Positions 1 to 5,491 of a DNA stretch of 5,491 bases are shown here, piece after piece (position 1 is the stretch's first letter; each line of letters starts with the position of its first letter). The stretch spans positions 1 to 5,491 of the forward strand of contig CANGVB010000304.1 of assembly GCA_947456995.1 (NCBI GenBank). Direction: 5' to 3'. A program made the translations under genes and the position numbers. This DNA comes from Bryobacteraceae bacterium. GTDB lineage: Bacteria; Acidobacteriota; Terriglobia; Bryobacterales; Bryobacteraceae. Below the pieces are notes generated by a model, which was given only the letters and a program-made list of their open reading frames with translations, was not told the DNA's origin and did not search any database.

Positions 1-72
1 GTCCGGCTTCCCGACGAAGCCAGCCGCCGCGTAGGCCAGGCAGCCGCTGCCGCCTCGCTGCCGAAAATCTAA
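1..72 (+). CDS. C-terminal end of an unidentified plus-strand gene (partial)
   Basis: Frame 1 is open from the window edge to a TAA at 70-72 and reads as 23 residues ending in ...AAAASLPKI. Most codons end in G or C, as in the real genes of this window. Frame 2 hits a stop at 31-33. Frame 3 stays open but continues as antisense of the dehydrogenase. If real, this is the tail of a gene convergent with the dehydrogenase, with the two stop codons overlapping at 69-72. The fragment is too short to assign to a family. The alternative is non-coding sequence that is open by chance. Confidence 0.45.
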   Translation, partial: VRLPDEASRRVGQAAAAASLPKI

Positions 73-1691
73 CGGCGCAACCCAAACACAAACAGGCTGT
101 TGCCAGCCGATACCGCCACATACTGTTGCCCATTGACGGCATAGGTCATCGGTCCGCTCGCGATCGCTCCGCCCAGCGAAGTTCGCCACAGCACAGCACC
201 AGTGCGCGCATGGATGGCATAGAAATGCTCCTCACGATTGCCGGCAAAGAGCAGATCCGTTGCGGTGGTCAGAATCCCGGAATCCGTCACATCCACAAAG
301 TCCAGTTGCCATTTCTTCTCGCCCGTTGCTGCATCCAGTGCCATCACTGCCCCATGCCCCTGCTCGCGTTTTCTGATGTTGGCTTGTGCTCCGCGGCTCA
401 ACCCAAAGCTCGAACGCGGATAGCCCCCGAGAAACTTTTGTCCTTCCTTGTAGGTCTCTGGCGCTTTCACAAACGACGAGAAGCTGTTCTCCCAGGCCGA
501 CAAGTAGAACAGACCCGTCTTCGGGCTGTAAGAAGGCGAATACCAGTTGGTTGCTCCCTGTACGCCTGGAAAAATTAGTGTCCCCTCTTTCGACGGCGCC
601 ATCCCGGCTACTTTCTTTGGCCGGCCCTTGGCATCAAAGCCATCCATCCAGGTCACTTTGGTGAAAGGCTTCCCTGTCAGAAACTCGCCTGTCTTGCGAT
701 CCAGTACATAGTAAAGCCCGTTTCGATTACCCCACATGATCACTTGCCGCTTGCGCCCTTGTACCTCGATGTCGCCAAGCACCGGCACCTGCACCGCGTC
801 ATAGTCCAATTCGTCGTGGGGCGTGAATTGATAATGCCACTTCAGCTTGCCCGTATCGGCATCCAGGGCCACCACGCAATCCGAGTATAGATTGTCGCCC
901 ATCCGTCCATCACCGTTCCAATCCGGCCCCGGGTTCCCAACGCCCCAGTAGGTCAGGTTCGTCTCGGCATCATAAGATCCTGTAACCCAGATGGAAGCCC
1001 CACCGGTCTTCCAGGAATCCCCTGCCCAGGTTTCATTACCAGGCTCGCCCGGTCCGGGAACAGTGTTGAACTTCCAGGCCTCCTTGCCCGTCTTCGCATC
1101 ATAGGCGGCAATGTATCCACGAATCCCATACTCCCCACCAGCCACACCCACAATCACCTTGTCTTTCACAATCAAAGGCGCATGAGTCAGCGAATAACCA
1201 GCTTCTGGCCGATCTACGGCGATGTTCCAAACCGGCTTCCCGCTCTTGGAATCAACGGCTATTAAGTGCCCGTCAATCGTGCCCATGTAGAGCAGATCGC
1301 CAAGAATCGCCAAGCCCCGGTTCACCCTGCCACAACACACCCTGCTTTCCTTCGATGGCGTGTAATTGTAAGTCCAGAAAATACGCCCCGTCGCGGCATC
1401 GATGGCCACGATATCGTTAGGTGCCTGCACGGTGTAGAGGATCCCCTCCACAACCAGCGGCGTAGCTTCAAACTTCTCGAACGAAGCCGCCTGAAAGACC
1501 CACTTCAACTCAAGATCTCTGACATTGCCAGGGTGAATCGAGCCAAGCGTGCTGTGTCGCTGGCTTAGATTCGTTCCCGAATGGGTCAGCCAGTTCTGCG
1601 GCTCGCGCTCAGCATTCTTCAGCCTATCCCAGCTCACCTGAGCTTCAACAATGCAAACACTCAAGACGAATAAAAACAATCTCGATCTCAT
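69..1691 (-). CDS. Exported PQQ-dependent dehydrogenase, probable lanthanide type
   Basis: This 540-residue protein is a quinoprotein alcohol/sugar dehydrogenase with an eight-bladed propeller. It would oxidise an alcohol or sugar in the periplasm and pass electrons to cytochrome c. A signal peptide covers about residues 1-18 (hydrophobic core, then EAQ). Tryptophan-docking blade motifs of the form A-x-D-x-x-T-G-x-x-x-W recur at about 96, 145, 197, 275 and 451, with weaker copies near 329 and 492. The vicinal Cys pair that packs on PQQ is C119-C120. Expected metal ligands are E187 (GGEYG) and N253 (GNPGPDWN). D296 is the likely catalytic base and D298 is the extra Asp seen in lanthanide-dependent XoxF-type enzymes. 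R323 lies in GNRNGLYYVLDR, and GATNWYSPSYSP (379-390) is typical of the family. There is no C-terminal haem domain, so it is not a fused quinohaemoprotein. The ATG overlaps the upstream cytochrome stop (ATGA), preceded by AGGG six bases away. The substrate cannot be read from the sequence. Confidence 0.93.
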   Translation of the reverse strand: MRSRLFLFVLSVCIVEAQVSWDRLKNAEREPQNWLTHSGTNLSQRHSTLGSIHPGNVRDLELKWVFQAASFEKFEATPLVVEGILYTVQAPNDIVAIDAATGRIFWTYNYTPSKESRVCCGRVNRGLAILGDLLYMGTIDGHLIAVDSKSGKPVWNIAVDRPEAGYSLTHAPLIVKDKVIVGVAGGEYGIRGYIAAYDAKTGKEAWKFNTVPGPGEPGNETWAGDSWKTGGASIWVTGSYDAETNLTYWGVGNPGPDWNGDGRMGDNLYSDCVVALDADTGKLKWHYQFTPHDELDYDAVQVPVLGDIEVQGRKRQVIMWGNRNGLYYVLDRKTGEFLTGKPFTKVTWMDGFDAKGRPKKVAGMAPSKEGTLIFPGVQGATNWYSPSYSPKTGLFYLSAWENSFSSFVKAPETYKEGQKFLGGYPRSSFGLSRGAQANIRKREQGHGAVMALDAATGEKKWQLDFVDVTDSGILTTATDLLFAGNREEHFYAIHARTGAVLWRTSLGGAIASGPMTYAVNGQQYVAVSAGNSLFVFGLRR

Positions 1692-2452
1692 TGCACACCC
1701 TTTTGTTTAGCCAGGTAAGCGATCAAGTCTGCCAGTTCCTGGGAATCGAACTTTCCCCGATAAGCAGGCATCCAGGACTGCGTCGGGCTCTCTTCTTTCA
1801 CGTCGCTCCGGTTGATCGATCGCAAAGAACCTTCCTGATCTAGCAACTGTAAACTGTACGTATCCTGATTCACCAGCAGCCCTGATACTGCCGCTCCAGA
1901 CTTGCGAACCACACGCACTGGTCGAGTCCCCAGTGGATACTGGTCATCGGCATCAAGGATCGCCGTTTCAAGATCAATGGGCCGCAGCAGATGCCCTACA
2001 TCGCTCAGGTCTGGTCCTGACCGTCCCCCTTTGCCAAGAATGCGATGACACCCGGCACAACCGCCTTTGCCTTCAAAAAGCGCTTGGCCCCGCTCGGCAT
2101 TGCCACTTGCTGCAGCGATGGATTTGCGCCCCTTCACTTCATTCATCGTCCTCAAATACGCCACGATCATGGTTGCTCTCGCGCCCGAAGTATTGGTCGA
2201 CGGCATCCCGGTGCCAGGCAATCCATTGACGATGATCCTAACCAGATCTTCGTCATTCTTGGCAATCTTGAATTTCCCCCGCCCCAGGTCAATTCCGGAA
2301 ACCGTCGCCCCATCTCCCCCATGGCACCCCACGCAATTCATGCGATAGAACTGCCCGCCAGCCGCAATGTCGCCTTGCGTATAGCTATGCTCCTGTCCAC
2401 AGACAAGCCCAACAATCGCCAACAAGATAAGAACCAGTCGATTCATCAACAT
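1688..2452 (-). CDS. Two-haem cytochrome c with PVC-type haem-binding domain
   Basis: This is a periplasmic electron carrier, very likely the acceptor for the dehydrogenase encoded immediately downstream. Numbering is from the ATG at 2452. A signal peptide spans about residues 1-19 (LVLILLAIVGLV core, then CGQ). The first cytochrome c domain has CVGCH at 40-44, with a likely axial Met at 83 (GTGMPS). The second has CAGCH at 132-136, with a likely axial Met at 228 (SWMPAYRG). Between them the second domain carries the layout GPDLSDVG, an SGLLVNQDTYSLQLLD stretch and a final LADLIAYL helix. This matches the haem-binding domain described for Pirellula/Verrucomicrobium-type proteins (TIGR02603-like). 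The open frame extends to a TTG at 2461, but ATG at 2452 or 2446 gives a more ordinary signal peptide. No strong Shine-Dalgarno is visible before any of them, so coupling to the upstream gene is likely. Confidence 0.9.
   Translation of the reverse strand: MLMNRLVLILLAIVGLVCGQEHSYTQGDIAAGGQFYRMNCVGCHGGDGATVSGIDLGRGKFKIAKNDEDLVRIIVNGLPGTGMPSTNTSGARATMIVAYLRTMNEVKGRKSIAAASGNAERGQALFEGKGGCAGCHRILGKGGRSGPDLSDVGHLLRPIDLETAILDADDQYPLGTRPVRVVRKSGAAVSGLLVNQDTYSLQLLDQEGSLRSINRSDVKEESPTQSWMPAYRGKFDSQELADLIAYLAKQKGVQ
1698..1701 (-). promoter_or_regulatory. Ribosome binding site of the PQQ dehydrogenase
   Basis: On the minus strand AGGG (within AAAAGGG) lies six bases before the ATG at 1691-1689, inside the last codons of the cytochrome gene. 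It supports this start and fits re-initiation at the ATGA overlap. Confidence 0.5.
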
Positions 2453-2466
2453 TACGTGCAATGGTA

Positions 2467-3762
2467 TCAGCGAAGGTTGCGGGCGGAGATTCTGGCAAGA
2501 CCCGCTTGAATCTCACTGCCAGGCATCCACTTCCCCCGTACGAGCACTCCTGCGATTCGCGAGTAGTTGTTGACGTCCTCCAGCGGGTTTGCATCCAGCA
2601 ACACAGCGTCTCCGCGCTGCCCGGTCGAGATTGTTCCAAATGCATCTTTTGCTTTCAGATACTCTCCAACCCTCGCCGTCCCCGACCGCAATATCTCATA
2701 CGGCTTCATCCCCGCCTCAGCCATCGACTTCATCTCTCGATGTATGGAAAATCCAGGAACACTAAACTGCTGCGGCGAATCCGTGCCCAGCAAAATCTTC
2801 ACTCCCTGGGCATCCATCACCTTCAGCAATCTCTTACGATCAGCAGCAATCCGCTGTGCCTTCGCCCGTGAAAACTGCGGCGTCGATTGTCGCCCGTCAA
2901 AGGCCTCTGTCCATTGCTTCACAATGTCGCGAGGCATGAACTTCAACTCGGGAAACGCCCGCAAAGTTGCTGCATCGGGCGCTCCAATAATCGTCTCCCA
3001 AAGCACCATCGTCGGCACCACCCACGCACCCGCATCTTTCGTCTTCTTCGCGATTTCCACCAACTGAGCATCGGTGATCGGAGCCCCAAGCTTGTCCAGG
3101 TATTCAATGTACCCATCGAGATGGTCTATCGTTTCCTGCTTCTGCTCCAGTGCGTGCAGGATCCCCACCTCTGCAGGCACATGCCCCGAAAACGAGATCC
3201 CCACCTCGCGAGCTGTCTTGGCCAGCGCATCATAACTCTCGCGGGACACCCCGGGGTGGATCTTCAACAAGTCCCATCCTTCAGTCTTTTGCTGCCTCAC
3301 CCTCTCTGCTGCCTGCACAGGATTCTTCACCGTTGCCCCACTAAAACTGGGGCCGGCAAGATATAGTGTCGGCGCAACAATCTCGTTCCTCTTGGCCTTC
3401 TCGCGAAAATCGAGTTGCCCCGCGTGCCCCAGCATCCCGCGAACTGTTGTGATGCCATTAGCCACATACAGGAAGAGGACATCATCGATGTACGCCTGAG
3501 GTGCCGTTGGCGGCGGGATGTGCCCATGCATCTCACTCAAGCCCGGCACCAGATACTTGCCCCGACCGTCAATGCGTATAGCTCCGGCTGGAACCTTCAA
3601 TTTGCCAGCAGGCCCCACCTCGACAAACCGCCCGTCTTTGGAGCGAACGGAGTAATCCTTCAGCACTACGTCCCTGGTCATCGGGATCAGGTTCACATGC
3701 TCAAGAACAATCTCTTGCGCACAGCTCGTCAACACCACAGCAAATACAAGCAGGAATCTCAT
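2467..3762 (-). CDS. Exported metal-dependent amidohydrolase
   Basis: This 431-residue protein belongs to the amidohydrolase superfamily, in the group of imidazolonepropionase- and prolidase-like enzymes that hydrolyse amide or related C-N bonds. The metal-site pattern is complete: H79 and H81 (EMHGH), K167 (LLKIHPG, the lysine usually carboxylated to bridge two metals), H194 (SGHVPAE), H214 (IDHLDGY) and D328 (LLGTDSP). The C-terminal GQRGDAVLLDANPLEDV segment is the usual beta-sandwich return. The N-terminus is a signal sequence with LTSC at 11-14, which fits a lipobox, so it may be a lipoprotein; SCA-QE cleavage by signal peptidase I is the alternative. It is probably the first gene of the minus-strand unit: its stop lies 14 bases before the cytochrome ATG. 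The substrate is unknown, and a dipeptide or cyclic amide would be typical of the family. Its link to the dehydrogenase is not evident from sequence. Confidence 0.9.
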   Translation of the reverse strand: MRFLLVFAVVLTSCAQEIVLEHVNLIPMTRDVVLKDYSVRSKDGRFVEVGPAGKLKVPAGAIRIDGRGKYLVPGLSEMHGHIPPPTAPQAYIDDVLFLYVANGITTVRGMLGHAGQLDFREKAKRNEIVAPTLYLAGPSFSGATVKNPVQAAERVRQQKTEGWDLLKIHPGVSRESYDALAKTAREVGISFSGHVPAEVGILHALEQKQETIDHLDGYIEYLDKLGAPITDAQLVEIAKKTKDAGAWVVPTMVLWETIIGAPDAATLRAFPELKFMPRDIVKQWTEAFDGRQSTPQFSRAKAQRIAADRKRLLKVMDAQGVKILLGTDSPQQFSVPGFSIHREMKSMAEAGMKPYEILRSGTARVGEYLKAKDAFGTISTGQRGDAVLLDANPLEDVNNYSRIAGVLVRGKWMPGSEIQAGLARISARNLR

Positions 3763-3770
3763 CTGGAGGT

Positions 3771-3774
3771 CTCC
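3771..3774 (-). promoter_or_regulatory. Ribosome binding site of the amidohydrolase
   Basis: GGAG on the minus strand sits eight bases before the ATG at 3762-3760. It is the clearest Shine-Dalgarno in the window and fixes this start. Confidence 0.7.
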
Positions 3775-3791
3775 AATTCGCTCCTATCTTA

Positions 3792-3814
3792 TCTACAAGT
3801 CGCGATATTGTAGA
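3792..3814. repeat. Inverted repeat, candidate operator
   Basis: TCTACAA (3792-3798) and TTGTAGA (3808-3814) are perfect reverse complements separated by nine bases. The repeat lies in the middle of the divergent gap and overlaps the possible esterase -10 (TATTGT). Its position suits a dimeric regulator controlling both directions. There is no following T-tract, so a terminator is unlikely. No regulator gene is visible in the window, and I do not recognise the box as a known operator. Confidence 0.45.
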
Positions 3815-3824
3815 GATTCAACTC

Positions 3825-5123
3825 ATGCTGCAATTCCTCATCCTCTCTCTTCTTGCGCTTCCACTCGTCGCCCAGGAACGTATCGGTACCATCCAGGTGC
3901 GTGTCTCCACTGATCATGCCGATTGGCGTTACCAGCCCGGTCAACCTGTGCGCTTCCGCATCCTTGCGGTGCAGGACGGCCAGCCCGTCAGCGGCCTAAA
4001 AGTCACCTACAAAATTGGCCCCGAGATGATGCCAGCAAAAATCGACCAATCCGCAACCTCCACTGCAGATGGCATCACCGTAGACGCCGGCACCATGACT
4101 GAGCCTGGCTTTCTCCGCTGCATCGCTACCGTTGAACTTAACGGCAAGACTTACCGTGGCCTCGCCACTGCAGCCTTTCAACCAGAAGCCATCAAGCCGA
4201 CTCAAACGGACCCTGCTGACTTCGATCAGTTCTGGGCCGCCGGCAAGGCAGCCCTTGCTAAATTGCCCATCGATGCCAAGCTTACTCCGCTCCCGGATTA
4301 CGGCAACGCAGATGCCGACTGCTTCCAACTCAACCTGCAAAACGTTGGCATGAATACGCTCCCCTCGCGTTTCTACGGAGTCCTTTGTGAACCCAAAGCA
4401 CCAGGCAAGTATCCTGCTCTACTCAGTGTTCCCGGTGCTGGCGTTCGTCCCTACCGGGGCATGGCTGAAATGGCAGCCAAAGGCATCATCACTCTTCAAG
4501 TTGGCATCCACGGCATTCCTGTCACGATGGAGCAATCCGTTTATGACTCCCTCGGTGTCGGAGCACTGTCAAGCTACAACGCCTTTGGTCTCGACAACAA
4601 AGACCGCTACTACTACCGCCGTGTCTACCTTGGCTGCGTTCGAGCTAACGACTTTCTCACCAGCCACCCCAAGTGGGACGGGTCTAACCTTGCTGTCACC
4701 GGTGGCAGTCAGGGTGGTGCCCTCTCGATCGTTACTGCTGCACTCGACCCGCGAGTCAAAGGCCTCGCCGCCTACTACCCCGCACTCGCCGATGTCACCG
4801 GCTACCTGCAGAACCGTGCGGGCGGCTGGCCTCATATGTTCCGCATGACGGAAGGTCCTCTCGCGCACCGCACATCCGAAAAGATCGAGACCTCTCGTTA
4901 CTACGACGTTGTGAATTTCGCCCGCCGCCTCAAGGTGCCCGGCTTCTACACTTGGGGCTACAACGACGAGACCTGTCCACCAACTTCGATGTATTCCGCC
5001 TACAACGTAATCCCCGCTCAAAAGAAGCTCCTGCTCGCCCTTGAAACGGGCCACAACAATGTTCCAGAGCAAGTAGCGGAAGTCCAGGCCTACCTTTTGG
5101 CCCTATTGAAACGAGGTCAATAA
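3825..5123 (+). CDS. Secreted acetylxylan esterase family (CE7/AXE1) hydrolase
   Basis: This 432-residue alpha/beta-hydrolase probably removes O-acetyl groups from xylan fragments or other acetylated sugars; the family also includes cephalosporin-C deacetylases. A signal peptide covers about residues 1-17 (LVAQE cleavage region). Residues about 20-120 form a beta-rich, Ig-like domain (TDHADWRYQPGQPVRFRI) that small cytoplasmic CE7 enzymes lack. The hydrolase domain follows from about 128. Catalytic residues by motif are S295 (GGSQGG), D381 (YNDETCPP) and H410 (ETGHNN). The stretch DRYYYRRVYLGCVRANDFL (260-278) is typical of CE7. The ATG has only a weak AGAG about nine bases upstream (3812-3815), but the signal peptide starts directly at it. 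It begins the plus-strand unit and is followed after seven bases by the SMP-30 gene. Acetyl substrate choice cannot be told from sequence, and a broader ester hydrolase is possible. Confidence 0.9.
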   Translation: MLQFLILSLLALPLVAQERIGTIQVRVSTDHADWRYQPGQPVRFRILAVQDGQPVSGLKVTYKIGPEMMPAKIDQSATSTADGITVDAGTMTEPGFLRCIATVELNGKTYRGLATAAFQPEAIKPTQTDPADFDQFWAAGKAALAKLPIDAKLTPLPDYGNADADCFQLNLQNVGMNTLPSRFYGVLCEPKAPGKYPALLSVPGAGVRPYRGMAEMAAKGIITLQVGIHGIPVTMEQSVYDSLGVGALSSYNAFGLDNKDRYYYRRVYLGCVRANDFLTSHPKWDGSNLAVTGGSQGGALSIVTAALDPRVKGLAAYYPALADVTGYLQNRAGGWPHMFRMTEGPLAHRTSEKIETSRYYDVVNFARRLKVPGFYTWGYNDETCPPTSMYSAYNVIPAQKKLLLALETGHNNVPEQVAEVQAYLLALLKRGQ

Positions 5124-5130
5124 TCGAATC

Positions 5131-5491
5131 ATGTTCTTCCTCATTGCGGCTGTAGCGATAGCAGGCATCATCACAGAAGACAACGCAAAGCTGCTAAAAG
5201 CCAGTGAAGCCGGTGGCAGCGAAGGCCCCGTCTGGGATGGCAAAGGCAATCTCTACTTCACCGGCAAGGGCCGCATCTTCAAGCTCAACTCCAATGGTCA
5301 GACTGAGGTCTTTCGCGAAGCTTCAGGCGGTGCCAACGGACTCTTTTTCGACAAGCAGGGCCGCCTCATTGCCTGCGAAGCCGCTAACCGCCGAGTCACC
5401 AGAACAGAGGCCGACGGCAGCATAACCGTCCTGGCAGACTCTTTCGAGGGAAAGAAATTCAACTCCCCCAACGACCTCACGATGGACAGCA
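5131..5491 (+). CDS. SMP-30/gluconolactonase family protein, N-terminal part
   Basis: The frame is open from ATG at 5131 to the window edge (120 codons, truncated on the right). The family is a six-bladed propeller with a divalent metal that hydrolyses sugar lactones or similar esters. Visible family marks are EGPVWD (31-36, metal-ligand Glu31), GANGLFFDKQGRL (67-79, with N69), repeated blade-type D-x-x-G-x-L/I strands, and NSPNDL (111-116, whose Asn in PND is a usual metal ligand). The first 12-14 residues are hydrophobic and look like a signal sequence, though the cleavage site is unclear. It starts seven bases after the esterase stop, so co-transcription is likely. The only SD-like GAGG (5113-5116) is 14 bases away, rather far. 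Truncation hides the remaining blades and the final catalytic Asp, so the exact substrate stays open. Confidence 0.85.
   Translation, partial: MFFLIAAVAIAGIITEDNAKLLKASEAGGSEGPVWDGKGNLYFTGKGRIFKLNSNGQTEVFREASGGANGLFFDKQGRLIACEAANRRVTRTEADGSITVLADSFEGKKFNSPNDLTMDS

Larger units (their letters stand above)
3763..3824. promoter_or_regulatory. Divergent promoter/control region
   Basis: This is the only real gap between genes and must hold the 5' signals for both the minus-strand amidohydrolase unit and the plus-strand esterase unit, unless promoters lie inside the coding regions. It is more A/T-rich than its flanks. A TATTGT at 3806-3811 could act as a -10 for the esterase, and TAAGAT-like sequence on the minus strand could serve the other side. 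Neither has a convincing -35 at the usual spacing, so exact promoters are not called. Confidence 0.5.

Noticed and set aside
39..51. GGCAG-CCG-CTGCC hairpin near the left edge
   Set aside because: The stem is only five pairs with no T-tract on either strand, and it lies in probably coding GC-rich sequence. It is not a convincing terminator.
300..1400. Recurring similar DNA stretches such as cccgt-ttcg/gcatc motifs
   Set aside because: They encode the repeated propeller blade motif (A-x-D-x-x-T-G-x-x-x-W) of the dehydrogenase. They are protein repeats, not DNA repeats or a CRISPR array.
2045..2509. 154-codon plus-strand frame opposite the cytochrome
   Set aside because: The minus strand carries two CxxCH haem sites and a signal peptide, so the plus frame is a shadow.
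2567..3067. 166-codon plus-strand open frame, with similar ones at 2461-2871 and 2887-3366
   Set aside because: They are antisense shadows of the amidohydrolase, which has a complete metal site in the other strand. Their translations look low in structure.
3415..3813. 132-codon plus-strand frame running through the divergent gap
   Set aside because: It is antisense to the amidohydrolase N-terminus for most of its length and has no family resemblance. It ends just before the esterase start.
4569..5072. 167-codon open frame on the minus strand
   Set aside because: It lies wholly antisense to the esterase, whose motifs (GGSQGG, NDETCPP, GH) are intact. The translation has no recognisable domain.

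Overview
The window comes from a bacterium, most likely an Acidobacteriota member of the Bryobacter/Solibacter type. This is an inference from gene content: a secreted PQQ dehydrogenase next to a Planctomycete/Verrucomicrobium-type haem-binding cytochrome, an exported metal-dependent amidohydrolase, a CE7-type acetyl esterase and an SMP-30 lactonase. Coding third positions are often G or C. Nothing here fixes the species. Coding density is very high, and the only real intergenic gap is about 62 bases. I saw no RNA genes, insertion sequences, CRISPR arrays or prophage genes.

Layout. Positions 1-72 probably hold the last 23 codons of a plus-strand gene that runs tail-to-tail into the next gene. 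Positions 69-3762 hold a minus-strand, probably co-transcribed set, read from right to left: an exported amidohydrolase (2467-3762), a two-haem cytochrome c (1688-2452) and a PQQ-dependent dehydrogenase (69-1691). The last two overlap by four bases (ATGA). Positions 3763-3824 are a divergent control region with a 7-bp-arm inverted repeat. Positions 3825-5123 (plus) encode an acetylxylan-esterase-family hydrolase with an extra N-terminal beta-rich domain. Seven bases later an SMP-30/gluconolactonase-family gene begins at 5131 and runs off the right edge.

How the genes may work together. The dehydrogenase would oxidise an alcohol or sugar in the periplasm and pass electrons to the adjacent cytochrome c. 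Its active site carries an Asp-Tyr-Asp arrangement (D296, D298). In the XoxF-type family the second Asp marks lanthanide rather than calcium use. On the other side of the control region, the esterase would remove acetyl groups from carbohydrate and the SMP-30 protein would hydrolyse a sugar lactone. Lactones are typical products of PQQ sugar oxidation, so the whole window could serve extracytoplasmic carbohydrate oxidation. That link is inferred from proximity only, and the role of the amidohydrolase in it is unclear.

I did not find a clearly undescribed system. The best leads are the predicted lanthanide-type dehydrogenase/cytochrome pair and the inverted repeat between the divergent units.
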